Source of the DNA: Chloroflexi bacterium bin125
GTDB taxonomy: Bacteria > Chloroflexota > Dehalococcoidia > Bin125
Assembly (NCBI GenBank): GCA_002239025.1
Contig: MPNM01000002.1
Coordinates: 248,001-312,000, forward strand
Reading direction: 5' to 3'
Length of the DNA: 64,000 nucleotides
This document shows positions 16,824-24,938 of this stretch, piece by piece. How positions within the stretch are numbered: the first letter of the stretch is position 1; the number at the start of each line of letters is the position of its first letter. The translations under genes and the position numbers were made by a program. The notes below the pieces were generated by a model, which saw only the letters and a list, made by a program, of their open reading frames with translations, had not been told where the DNA came from and searched no databases.

Positions 16824-17633
16824 ATGTCAACCCCGGCCGATCAGCTAGCAGACGAGCATCAGGACTCCGTCGAACGCGCGGCTGCGCTGTTAGCCCAGTC
16901 GCACTACTGCATCGCGCTGACCGGAGCCGGTATCTCGGCCGAGTCGGGTATCCCCACATTCCGGGGCAAAGACGGCCTCTGGACGAAGCATGGAGAACCG
17001 CCGCTCAACCAGTACGAGGAGTTCTCCGCCGATCCGGCTGAGTGGTGGCAGAATGTCGCGGAACGACGCCGAAATCCGGATGAACTGACGGCGACCATCG
17101 CCAACGCTCAACCCAACGATGCCCATTACGCCATGGCCGAGCTCGAGCGTATCGGCATTCTCAAGCACATCATCACGCAAAACGTCGACGGTTTGCACCG
17201 TGTCGCCGGAGCGCAGAGCCTGACCGAGATTCACGGCTGCACCACCCTCCTCAGATGCATCAACTGCAACACCCGCTCGCCGTTCGATGAGATTCCCGAG
17301 ATCTTCCCGCCTCGCTGCGACAAGTGCGGCGGCATCGTCAAGACCGATACGGTCATGTTCGGTGAACCGATTCCGCCCGACTGCCTCCAACGCTGCTACG
17401 AAGAATCTTCCAAAGCGGACTGCGTCATTCTCGTCGGCACCACTGCCGTCGTCTCGCCGGCAGCCGACTTCGCCTTCGCCATCGGACAGCGCGGACACCC
17501 GATGATCGAAGTCAACCTCGATCCCACAATCATCTCTCAGTACTGCGCGGTCGCGATACACGACAAGGCCGGCGAGCTGATGTCCCGAATCACCGCAGAG
17601 GTCAAGAGCGTCCTCGCCGACGATTCTGCCTGA
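16824..17633 (+). CDS. NAD-dependent protein deacylase (sirtuin, Sir2/CobB family)
   Basis: Removes acetyl or acyl groups from protein lysines using NAD. The 269-residue protein has GAGISAESGIPTFRG (34-48), TQNVDGLH (118-125), the catalytic His137 in EIHG, and a zinc site of Cys145/Cys148 and Cys165/Cys168. The later NAD-contact region reads ILVGTTAVVSPAA, where most sirtuins have GTS. Start ATG 16824 is favoured by GAGGA 10 bases upstream over TTG 16818. The unusual leader upstream suggests regulated expression. A role tuning acyl-CoA synthetases, common for bacterial sirtuins, would fit the acyl-CoA-rich neighbourhood but is inference. Confidence 0.93.
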   Translation: MSTPADQLADEHQDSVERAAALLAQSHYCIALTGAGISAESGIPTFRGKDGLWTKHGEPPLNQYEEFSADPAEWWQNVAERRRNPDELTATIANAQPNDAHYAMAELERIGILKHIITQNVDGLHRVAGAQSLTEIHGCTTLLRCINCNTRSPFDEIPEIFPPRCDKCGGIVKTDTVMFGEPIPPDCLQRCYEESSKADCVILVGTTAVVSPAADFAFAIGQRGHPMIEVNLDPTIISQYCAVAIHDKAGELMSRITAEVKSVLADDSA

Positions 17634-17673
17634 CACTGCCCAGTAACCGCCCTGTCGCCCCCGGGCCGATGCG

Positions 17674-17679
17674 TATACT
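17674..17679 (+). promoter_or_regulatory. -10 element consistent with a leaderless transcript
   Basis: TATACT sits only 6 bases before ATG 17686, with no Shine-Dalgarno sequence between. Transcription would start at or next to the start codon. Confidence 0.45.
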
Positions 17680-17685
17680 CGACCC

Positions 17686-19011
17686 ATGACAACGACACCC
17701 CAACTAGGCGTCAACTGGGACGACGTGACCGCCGAAATCACGTCGGTCCTGCGCGACTACCTCCGCATTAACACATCCAATCCGCCTGGGAACGAACAGG
17801 CCGCCGCAGAGTTCCTCGCCACCCTGCTCGAAGCCGAAGGCTACGAGTGTGAATACGTGGAGGCCGGTCCGGGCCGGGTCTCGATGCGCAGTCGACTCAA
17901 CGGAACTGGTGAAGAGCGTCCGCTCATGCTGCTCAACCACACCGATGTCGTGCCGGTCCAGGAAGAGTTCTGGGATGTTGACCCATTTGCCGCCGTCGAG
18001 CAGGACGGCATGCTCTGGGGACGCGGCGCTCTCGACATGAAGGGCATGGGCACGCTTGAGTTGCTGGTCATGCTGCTCTTCAAGCGCCTCAATCTCACAC
18101 CCAATCGCGACATCGTCTTTCTCGCCGTGGCCGACGAAGAAGCTGGTTCCGCTTACGGAATGGAGTGGCTCGACCAGAACGAGCAGGGTTGGATCACCGA
18201 GCCCGAGTTCGCGCTCAATGAGGGTGGTATGGGGGCCCTCAATTTGCTTGGTTCCAATCGCCCCGTATTCTCCTGCTCGCCCTCCGAGAAGTCGCCACTG
18301 TGGCTCAAACTGCGAGCCGAGGGTCAACCCGGACACGGTTCAACGCCGCATAGCGACAACGCCGTCGAGCGTCTGATTCGGGCGCTCTTCGCCATTCAGA
18401 ACTGGGATCGAGCAGTCACTGTCCAGCCGCACACCGCCGAAGCGATCCAGCGGATGCGCGATGCCAACGCCTGGGCAGGCTCAGCCCCCAGCCTGAACAA
18501 ACTGTGCCAGACGTATCCGGCCTTCGCGGCAGTCACTCGCGACACCATCTCCAACACTGGAGCAACGAGCGGCATCAAGCACAATGTGATTCCGGCCGAC
18601 GCCGAAGCCACGCTCGATTGCCGACTCTTGCCTGGCGAGTCCTACGACGATTTCATCAAGAGCATGCGAGACGTGATCGACGACGAAAAGGTCAATGTCG
18701 AAGTCGTCTTCGGCAGCATGGGTCCGTCAAGCAGCTTCGAGACCGAGATGGTCAGCGTGATCGAGGACGTCGTGCGCGAGCAGGTCGAAGGCGCGCTGGT
18801 CATTCCGTCCACGTGCGTGGGATTCACGGATTCCAGGGTCCTGCGTCGGCACGGCGTTCACTCATACGGTTTCGTGCCAACCTTGATGGACGCCTCGCTC
18901 GCCGCGGGCGTGCATGGCCACAATGAGCGCACGCCGATCGAAGGCCTCAACACCGGCATCCAAATCCTCTTTGAAGTCGTAAGGCGCTTCACCAACGCCC
19001 AGCGACTGTAA
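17686..19011 (+). CDS. M20-family metallopeptidase / deacylase
   Basis: A 441-residue two-zinc amidohydrolase of the ArgE/DapE/CPG2 family. The metal motif HTDVVP gives His85 and Asp87, GRGALDMKG gives the bridging Asp117, and ADEEAG gives the catalytic Glu151 and ligand Glu152. The dimerisation-domain segment GQPGHGSTPHSDNA and the late ligand in VHGHNERTP are also present, so it should be active. Substrates may be N-acyl amino acids, peptides or carbamates. It has no obvious operon partner and appears to start from a leaderless promoter. Confidence 0.9.
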   Translation: MTTTPQLGVNWDDVTAEITSVLRDYLRINTSNPPGNEQAAAEFLATLLEAEGYECEYVEAGPGRVSMRSRLNGTGEERPLMLLNHTDVVPVQEEFWDVDPFAAVEQDGMLWGRGALDMKGMGTLELLVMLLFKRLNLTPNRDIVFLAVADEEAGSAYGMEWLDQNEQGWITEPEFALNEGGMGALNLLGSNRPVFSCSPSEKSPLWLKLRAEGQPGHGSTPHSDNAVERLIRALFAIQNWDRAVTVQPHTAEAIQRMRDANAWAGSAPSLNKLCQTYPAFAAVTRDTISNTGATSGIKHNVIPADAEATLDCRLLPGESYDDFIKSMRDVIDDEKVNVEVVFGSMGPSSSFETEMVSVIEDVVREQVEGALVIPSTCVGFTDSRVLRRHGVHSYGFVPTLMDASLAAGVHGHNERTPIEGLNTGIQILFEVVRRFTNAQRL

Positions 19012-19055
19012 GTCCTCACCTAATCCACTCTGACAAACCTGCAGGGAGCCAATCC

Positions 19056-19868
19056 GTGCGACATCCTCAACTTGACGGACAGTGGGCCTTGATCCTCGGA
19101 GCATCATCGGGATTCGGCGGCACCTGCGCCGTCGCCCTGGCCGAGGCCGGCATGAACATCGCAGGCGTCCACCTAGATCGGCGCTCGACGATGGCCAATG
19201 TCGAGAAAATCGTCAGTCAAATCGAGAGCCACGGCCGGCAAGCATCGTTCCACAACATGAACGCCGCCGACGCTGCCAAGCGAGGCGAAATGCTCGACGG
19301 TCTGCGAGAACAGCTCGATGGTCAGGATGGCCCCAGTTCTGTCCGTGTCCTGTTGCATTCGCTGGCCTTCGGTACGCTCGGTCCATACATCGGCGAGAAA
19401 GAAGATCGGCCCATCTCCCAGCGACAGATGGAAATGACCATGGACGTCATGGCCAATTCCGTCGTCTATTGGACGCAGGAGATGTTTAGTCGAGGCTTAT
19501 TGGGTGAAGGCAGCAAGATCTACGGCATGACTTCCGGCGGAGACATGCGTGTCATCCCGCAGTACGGAGCTGTCTCTGCAGCCAAGGCTGCACTCGCTGC
19601 TCATCTGCGTCAGCTAGCCGTCGAGCTTGCGCCGAGTGGAATCGCAGCCAACGCGATCAAAGCAGGCATCACCCACACGCCCGCACTGGAGAAAATCCCG
19701 GCCGGGATGCAACTGCTCGACTTCGCCCAGAATCACAACCCCTCAGGCCGAGTCACCGAGCCCGAAGACATCGCCCGAGCCATCATCGGCCTCAGCCTCG
19801 ACAACTCCAACTGGGTCACGGGAAACACCATCAACGTCGACGGAGGCGAAGACATCACGGTGCTGTAG
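19056..19868 (+). CDS. FabI/FabL-type enoyl-reductase-like SDR
   Basis: A 270-residue short-chain dehydrogenase that starts at GTG 19056 behind GGGAG. The cofactor site is LGASSGFGG (14-22). Instead of the common YxxxK it has Tyr170 and Lys177 spaced as YxxxxxxK in PQYGAVSAAKAAL, the hallmark of enoyl-ACP reductases FabI/FabL. The first active-site Tyr of FabI is replaced by Ser, as in FabL. The C-terminal VTGNTINVDGGEDITVL is typical. It probably reduces an enoyl thioester (fatty-acid synthesis, or 2,4-dienoyl/enoyl-CoA) with NAD(P)H. Confidence 0.8.
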   Translation: MRHPQLDGQWALILGASSGFGGTCAVALAEAGMNIAGVHLDRRSTMANVEKIVSQIESHGRQASFHNMNAADAAKRGEMLDGLREQLDGQDGPSSVRVLLHSLAFGTLGPYIGEKEDRPISQRQMEMTMDVMANSVVYWTQEMFSRGLLGEGSKIYGMTSGGDMRVIPQYGAVSAAKAALAAHLRQLAVELAPSGIAANAIKAGITHTPALEKIPAGMQLLDFAQNHNPSGRVTEPEDIARAIIGLSLDNSNWVTGNTINVDGGEDITVL

Positions 19869-19905
19869 AGAGACGCTACGATTGAGATCAGGTAGGGGGA
19901 AGCTC

Positions 19906-20025
19906 ATGGCTGAGAGCAAACCATCTGCTTCAAAACCTGTTAAGTCGGCATTGCCCAAGAATCCCAAGGTCCCCCCTAACCGCCCGCCGAAGGTGATGGA
20001 TCGCTCTGCGTCGCAGGACAAGTGA
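19906..20025 (+). CDS. Tandem small basic Lys/Pro-rich protein, copy 1 (39 aa)
   Basis: A 39-residue protein starting MAESKPSASKPVKSALPK, then Pro-rich (PPNRPPKV) and ending SASQDK. It is strongly basic and probably disordered. A purine-rich ribosome-binding site (GTAGGGGGAAG) precedes ATG 19906. A near-identical second gene follows 132 bases later. I recognise no family. Coding is supported by the two independent ribosome-binding sites and because the differences between copies keep both frames open. It may bind nucleic acid or ribosomes, which is inference from charge only. Confidence 0.6.
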   Translation: MAESKPSASKPVKSALPKNPKVPPNRPPKVMDRSASQDK

Positions 20026-20037
20026 GGAGAAAGAGCA

Positions 20038-20145
20038 ATGGCTGAGAGCAAACCATCTGCTTCAAAACCCGTTAAGTCGGCATTGCCCAAGAATCCCAAG
20101 ACCCCCCCTGGCCGTCCGCCGAAGGTGTTGGATCGAGGTCTCTAG
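20038..20145 (+). CDS. Tandem small basic Lys/Pro-rich protein, copy 2 (35 aa)
   Basis: A 35-residue near-copy of the preceding gene. The first 21 residues are identical, then KTPPGRPPKVLDRGL replaces KVPPNRPPKVMDRS... It has its own ribosome-binding site (GAGGAGAAAGAGCA before ATG 20038), which overlaps the TGA stop of copy 1. Over the first ~104 bases I count about seven differences, two of them synonymous, which indicates recent duplication with both proteins kept. The 3' end lies 23 bases from a convergent gene. Confidence 0.6.
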   Translation: MAESKPSASKPVKSALPKNPKTPPGRPPKVLDRGL

Positions 20146-20168
20146 CCGAGCGAGTCTTGTTCGAAGAG

Positions 20169-20744
20169 TCACCACGGCCAGGTGGCAACGATCGCGGCAA
20201 CCGCTGCTATCGACAAGTCGACCATGGTCAGCGCCGTGGCGAAACGCACCCAATTGGCCTTCGACCTGAGAGTCTCCTCATTCTCCGCACATGACTCTTG
20301 GATCTGCGCCGCCGCCCATTGAATCAGGGCTTCGGTGTCGTAGTCGGACGCAAACTCGGTGAAGTCTTTGAGGTCAGGGCCAATCTTCCAGCGCCTAAGC
20401 CGGTAAGCGAAGAACGTGCATACTGCGTTTAGCGCAAACACCACCACCATGGCAGTCAGTAGCGCCCAAAGCTCCACCGAGAGGTCGCCCTCTCGAAACG
20501 TGAATGCTGCAGCAATCAGTGCGATCAGCGCGCCATTGAGAGAGAACGTCGCCGCAAGCTTGCGATCGAGCGCGTCAATCGCGCCAATCTGCATGTCTAG
20601 CTCAGAACGCGCTAGCTCGTAGTAGAACCGGGCGCCACTCCAGTAGTCGCTCGGTTCCGACGCTTCTCCTTCTTCGACCATATCGATGATCCGAACTCGG
20701 CTGAGGCCACCTGTGGAGTGTATCCAATCAGTGCAGTCAGTCAT
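20169..20744 (-). CDS. Small membrane protein, three hydrophobic segments (paralog of 36699-37199)
   Basis: A 191-residue protein: soluble N-terminus, then a Leu-rich helix ALDRKLAATFSLNGAL running into a first membrane segment, a second (LLTAMVVVFALNAVCTFF), a soluble helical region of about 50 residues and a C-terminal membrane segment ending VATWPW. The order and the LDRKL..TFSLN motif match a second gene at 36.7 kb. The topology recalls the transmembrane effectors of the Pycsar/SLATT kind, but no nucleotide cyclase lies nearby. Function is unknown. The start could be ATG 20744 or a Met about 22 codons inside. Confidence 0.65.
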   Translation of the reverse strand: MTDCTDWIHSTGGLSRVRIIDMVEEGEASEPSDYWSGARFYYELARSELDMQIGAIDALDRKLAATFSLNGALIALIAAAFTFREGDLSVELWALLTAMVVVFALNAVCTFFAYRLRRWKIGPDLKDFTEFASDYDTEALIQWAAAQIQESCAENEETLRSKANWVRFATALTMVDLSIAAVAAIVATWPW

Positions 20745-20789
20745 CCTACCTCGCTGCTAAACTGACGCCGGACTTGCGAGGAGTTTCAC

Positions 20790-21980
20790 ATGAGCGATCC
20801 AATCAGGGGACAAACCGCCATCTGCGGCCTGGGCATCACCGAAATGGGCAAGGTCTACGGACACGACGCCTCCTGGTTTGCCGGAGAGTCGATCAAGCTT
20901 GCCATCCAAGACGCCGGCCTTGAAAAAGACCAGATCGACGGCCTCCTCGTCAATCCTGGCATCACTGGAATGATGGGTACCGGCATCGGCATCCCGCTGC
21001 AGGGCTACCTCGGCCTGCGCAACTTGCGCCTGCTCAACCACATGAATTCCTACGGCGCGACTGCCTCGGCGATGATCCAGTACGCCGCCATGGCCGTCAA
21101 TCACGGCATGGCAAACTACGTCGCCTGCATCTTCGCCGACGCCCCGTTGCAGCAAGGCGGGTCAGCCGGCGCAGCCTACGGTGGAGCCGGCCGACGCGGA
21201 CCATCAGGCATGGCATCACTCATGCCTGCATTCGGCTTCTACGGAGCCAACACGTCCTACGCGCTCGCTGCTCGCCGATACATGGAGCGCTATGGCATCA
21301 CCAATAACGATTTGGGCAGGGTCTCGGTTACTCAGCGCCGCTACGCCGTGGACAACCCCCACGCGACCATGCGCCAGCCGTTGACGCTCGAGGACTACCA
21401 CAACTCCCGCTGGATCGTGGACCCGTTTCACCTGCTCGACTGCTGCCTGGTCTCCAACGGCGCCGTCTGCACGATTGTCACCACAGCCGATCGCGCGCGC
21501 GATCTGCAGTCCGACCCCGCTTACATCTGGGGTATGGGACAAGGCCACCCAGGGAACTTCCCTCATGCCGAGGTCGAGACGGGAACCACCTCCGGCGCCG
21601 TCATCGCCGGCGAAACCGCTTACAAGATGGCCGGCGTAGGTCCCGAAGACGTCGACATCTGCGAGTTCTACGACTGCTACACCTACACCGTCCTGCGCAC
21701 GATCGAGGACTACGGTCTGGCCAAGCCGGGTGAGGCGATTGGTCTCTACCCCGAAGACCCCGCCGATCCCGAAGCCGATCTGCCATTGATCAACACCGGC
21801 GGCGGTCAGCTCTCCTCCTACTACATGTGGGGTATGACGCCGGTCTCGGAAGCCGTAATCCAGGCTCGCGGCTCCGGTGGCGACCGCCAGGTCGAGAAGA
21901 ACGACATCGTGCTCTGCTCGGGCAACGGTGGCACGCTCGATACTCACGGCACCCTCATCCTCTCCCCCAACGCCAACTAG
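20790..21980 (+). CDS. Thiolase-fold lipid-transfer-type protein lacking the catalytic Cys
   Basis: A 396-residue thiolase-superfamily protein (SCP-x thiolase / Ltp-like). ATG 20790 has GAGGAG upstream. Where thiolases carry the nucleophilic Cys, residues 86-95 read NSYGATASAM with no Cys. The C-terminal NxGG loop reads NTGGGQLSSYYMWG without the usual GHP His. Such proteins act as retro-aldolases or scaffolds with a DUF35 partner, and one follows 37 bases downstream. It is therefore unlikely to be a true thiolase. It begins a probable four-gene cluster with DUF35 and two CoA-transferases. Confidence 0.8.
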   Translation: MSDPIRGQTAICGLGITEMGKVYGHDASWFAGESIKLAIQDAGLEKDQIDGLLVNPGITGMMGTGIGIPLQGYLGLRNLRLLNHMNSYGATASAMIQYAAMAVNHGMANYVACIFADAPLQQGGSAGAAYGGAGRRGPSGMASLMPAFGFYGANTSYALAARRYMERYGITNNDLGRVSVTQRRYAVDNPHATMRQPLTLEDYHNSRWIVDPFHLLDCCLVSNGAVCTIVTTADRARDLQSDPAYIWGMGQGHPGNFPHAEVETGTTSGAVIAGETAYKMAGVGPEDVDICEFYDCYTYTVLRTIEDYGLAKPGEAIGLYPEDPADPEADLPLINTGGGQLSSYYMWGMTPVSEAVIQARGSGGDRQVEKNDIVLCSGNGGTLDTHGTLILSPNAN

Positions 21981-22017
21981 TCCATTTGGGACCAGATCAG
22001 AAACGACACCAACGCCA

Positions 22018-22422
22018 ATGGCATACGAGAAGCCACTCCCCAACCCCGACGAGGACACCAAGCCGTTCTTCGACGGACTCAAGGAGCACAAGCTCCTGCT
22101 GCAGTACTTCCCCTCGGCCGACCACTTCCAGTACCCCTACAGCGACCGCTGTTACAAAGACTGGTCGACTGACTGGGAATGGCGCGAGTCAGCCGGTAAC
22201 GGTGAGGTCTACACCTGGGTCCGCATGCACCAGCTCTACCACCCATCGTGGAAGGAAGAGATTCCTTATACGCTCGCGGTTGTCCAGCTCGACGAAGGCC
22301 CGCGGATGCAAACCAATCTTGTCAACGTCGACCCTGAACAGGTTCGCGTAGGGATGCGGGTCAAAGTCTTCTTCGACGACGTGACGGACGAATACACCCT
22401 GCCCAAATTTGAGCCCGTGTAG
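22018..22422 (+). CDS. DUF35-type OB-fold protein with degenerate zinc ribbon
   Basis: A 134-residue partner of the upstream thiolase-fold protein. The typical parts are the N-terminal helix (FFDGLKEHKLLLQYF), the position of the rubredoxin-like zinc ribbon, and the OB-fold (GEVYTWVRMHQLYHPSW...PYTLAVVQLDEGPR). In normal members four Cys bind zinc; here only Cys45 remains, the others being Ser, His or Tyr. So this module has lost its zinc site as well as the partner's nucleophile. Start ATG 22018 is chosen because translation upstream runs through the thiolase gene. DUF35 proteins bind acyl-CoA and complete the aldolase active site. Confidence 0.75.
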   Translation: MAYEKPLPNPDEDTKPFFDGLKEHKLLLQYFPSADHFQYPYSDRCYKDWSTDWEWRESAGNGEVYTWVRMHQLYHPSWKEEIPYTLAVVQLDEGPRMQTNLVNVDPEQVRVGMRVKVFFDDVTDEYTLPKFEPV

Positions 22423-22437
22423 GTCGCCCCGCCGTCA

Positions 22438-23694
22438 ATGACAGCTTCCGAGATCAACACGAGACCGCCGCTGGACGGCGTACGCATCGTCGATTTCACC
22501 TGGATCGTCGCTGGGCCCACATGCACGCGATTGCTCGGCGACCTCGGCGCGGAAGTCATTCGGGTCGAGAATGAGCAAACACTGGACTCGATTCGATTCG
22601 GGCGACCACACCCGAGTGGATTCGATCCGCCCGACTCCAGCGCCATGTTCAATTGGCTCGACCGCAGTAAGCGCTCGATCACCGTCAACGCTCGACATCC
22701 GGATGGCCTTGACCTGATCAAACGGTTGATTCGCGTCTCAGATGTCGTGGTCGAGAACTACTCGTCGCGCATCTTGGAAAACTGGGGCCTCAGCTTCGAA
22801 GAACAGCGAGCAGAGAATCCGGAGATCATCTACGTCTCCCTCTCCGGATTCGGACACTCAGGACCGCAGCGCGACTACTCAACATGGGGACCAACCGCGC
22901 AGGCGCTCAGTGGACTGACTGCCATGTCGGGACTGCCCGAAGCGCCCGAACCGGCAGGCTGGGGATACTCCTACCTGGATCACATGGCTGGATTCACCGC
23001 GGCAGCTGCGATCACCGCCGCGCTGCGGCATCGACGCGACACCGGCCAAGGCCAGTGGATCGATCTCTCGCAGGTTGAAACCGGTATGGCCTTGACTGCA
23101 CCGGCAACGCTCGACTACACCGTCAACGGCCGCCGCTACCGCGAAACCGGCAATCCGCCCGGCAACCGATCCGTTTGGCCGCAGGCCGCCCCGCACAACA
23201 CGTACCCTACCGCCGGCGACGACAACTGGATCATGATCACCTGCACCTCCGACGCCGAATGGGAAACATTCTGCAACGCCAGCGATCATCCGCACTGGCG
23301 GACAGATAACCGCTTCGCCACGCTTCCCGCTCGATTGCGACACCAGGATGAATTGGACGAACAGATCGGTTCCTGGACGGCCGGTCAGGATGGCCGCGCG
23401 CTGATGCAGCGTCTTCAGAGCGCAGATGTGCCTGCCGGAGTCGTTCAGAACGGTGTCGACCTGGTCGTCCGTGACCCGCAGATGAAGTCTCGAGACTGGA
23501 CTGTCATACGAGACCATCCAGTCATCGGCGAGCATCTGACCGACGGTTTGCAAATTCGCTTCTCTCGAACTCCTGCGCATCGAGACCTACCTGGTCCACC
23601 CCTCGGCGAGGCCAACCAGTACGTCTTTAGTGACCTGCTCGGTCTCAGCGACGAGCACATCGCCGAACTCCAGGTGAACGGTGCGATGGGCTAG
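22438..23694 (+). CDS. Class III (CaiB/BaiF) CoA-transferase, Asp-containing member
   Basis: Moves CoA between carboxylic acids through a mixed-anhydride on an Asp. The 418-residue protein has the family start GVRIVDFTWIVAGP (14-27), LGAEVIRVE (36-44), KRSITVN and the catalytic segment YSYLDHMAG with Asp181. The C-terminal small domain ends normally. The next gene, 2 bases downstream, is a diverged family member without the Asp, so the two may form a heteromer as in other two-subunit class III transferases such as BbsEF. Substrate unknown. Confidence 0.88.
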   Translation: MTASEINTRPPLDGVRIVDFTWIVAGPTCTRLLGDLGAEVIRVENEQTLDSIRFGRPHPSGFDPPDSSAMFNWLDRSKRSITVNARHPDGLDLIKRLIRVSDVVVENYSSRILENWGLSFEEQRAENPEIIYVSLSGFGHSGPQRDYSTWGPTAQALSGLTAMSGLPEAPEPAGWGYSYLDHMAGFTAAAAITAALRHRRDTGQGQWIDLSQVETGMALTAPATLDYTVNGRRYRETGNPPGNRSVWPQAAPHNTYPTAGDDNWIMITCTSDAEWETFCNASDHPHWRTDNRFATLPARLRHQDELDEQIGSWTAGQDGRALMQRLQSADVPAGVVQNGVDLVVRDPQMKSRDWTVIRDHPVIGEHLTDGLQIRFSRTPAHRDLPGPPLGEANQYVFSDLLGLSDEHIAELQVNGAMG

Positions 23695-23696
23695 CT

Positions 23697-24938
23697 ATGG
23701 GACCGCTCGACGGCATCAACGTCCTCGACCTCTCCGACCCAAAGGGCCACTTCGCCGGCAAACTGCTCGCAGGTTTGGGCGCCGACGTCATCAAGATCGA
23801 ATCACCGGACGGCGATGTCGGGCGAAGCTACGGACCATTCCTTGAAGATCAGCCCGGCCCCGAACGGAGTCTGTACTGGTGGCACTACGCCGGCGGAAAG
23901 CGATCCGTCGCACTCGATCTCCACAGTTCAGACGGGCTAGAACTCTTCCTCCAACTCGCCGAGCAAGCTGACATCGTGCTCGAGACATGGCAGCCGGGAC
24001 GAGAGCGTCCGTTCGATCCGGCTGCCCTCTCCGAGTATTGTCCCGAACTCGTCGTGCTCAGCCTCACTCCCTTCGGACAGACCGGCCCCTGGCGCGACTA
24101 CGCATGGTCTGACGGCGTCGGAATTGCCCTGGGCGGACCGATGGGTAGTTGCGGTTATGACAACATTCCCGGGACCCCTCCGATCAGGCCCACCGAACAT
24201 CACGCCGGCCACATCGCCGGATACTTCGCTGCCACCGGCGCATGCGCAGCTCTCTACGAACGACAACAGAGCGGTATCGGCCAGCACATCGATATCGCCA
24301 TGCACGAGTGCCTGGGTTTCACGATCGAGTCATCCGCGCCCTGGGCCCTTTACGAGCAGCATCCCCTGATCCGTCAGGCTGGCCGACACGCTGGACCACA
24401 GCCAACTGAACCCTGGCAATATCCCACCGCCGACGGACGCCTGATCAACATCTTCGGCATGCCACGCTCCGAAGCGAGCTGGCTCGCGCTGGTAGCGTTC
24501 ATTCAGGAACACGGCATGGGCGAGAACCTCTCCGACTTCGAACTCCTCGACGGTCGTAAGCGACAACTCGGACTCCAGCAGCCCTCTGTGGCGATGATGC
24601 TCGCTGACATTGCCGACTTCATCGCTGCCCACGAGGCTCAAGAGATATACGCTGGCGCACAGGCCGCCGGCGCAGCCTGGAGCATCATCCGCACGCCCGA
24701 CGAATGCCTCGACGACGAACACTGGCACGCACGCGGATTCTTCGTCGAGGTCGAACACGAGGAGCGCAACCGCACCGTGACCTTCCCCGGAGCTCCCTAC
24801 ATCCTCAGCGAGACTCCCTGGATGCACGGCACACGCGCGCCGATGCTCGGAGAACACACCGCCGAAGTGCTCTGCGGCCAACTGGGACTGAGCAAGGACG
24901 AACTTGGCGCATTGGTCGCCGCAGGAGTCGCACGATGA
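23697..24938 (+). CDS. Class III CoA-transferase-like protein lacking the catalytic Asp
   Basis: A 413-residue family member directly behind its Asp-bearing neighbour. Family features are INVLDLSDPKGHFAGKLLAGL, GADVIKIESPDGD and KRSVALDL. In the segment where the partner has LDHMAG this protein reads AGHIAGYFAATGACAAL, so Gly replaces Asp. The same segment aligns without gaps to the Asp-less member of the second pair (61.5-62.7 kb). It may be a structural or substrate-binding subunit. Its stop overlaps the next start (ATGA). Confidence 0.85.
   Translation: MGPLDGINVLDLSDPKGHFAGKLLAGLGADVIKIESPDGDVGRSYGPFLEDQPGPERSLYWWHYAGGKRSVALDLHSSDGLELFLQLAEQADIVLETWQPGRERPFDPAALSEYCPELVVLSLTPFGQTGPWRDYAWSDGVGIALGGPMGSCGYDNIPGTPPIRPTEHHAGHIAGYFAATGACAALYERQQSGIGQHIDIAMHECLGFTIESSAPWALYEQHPLIRQAGRHAGPQPTEPWQYPTADGRLINIFGMPRSEASWLALVAFIQEHGMGENLSDFELLDGRKRQLGLQQPSVAMMLADIADFIAAHEAQEIYAGAQAAGAAWSIIRTPDECLDDEHWHARGFFVEVEHEERNRTVTFPGAPYILSETPWMHGTRAPMLGEHTAEVLCGQLGLSKDELGALVAAGVAR

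Noticed and set aside
20169-20744. Calling this a Pycsar/SLATT anti-phage effector
   Set aside because: Only the topology is similar; no cyclase or other defence gene is near, so it is left as unknown.
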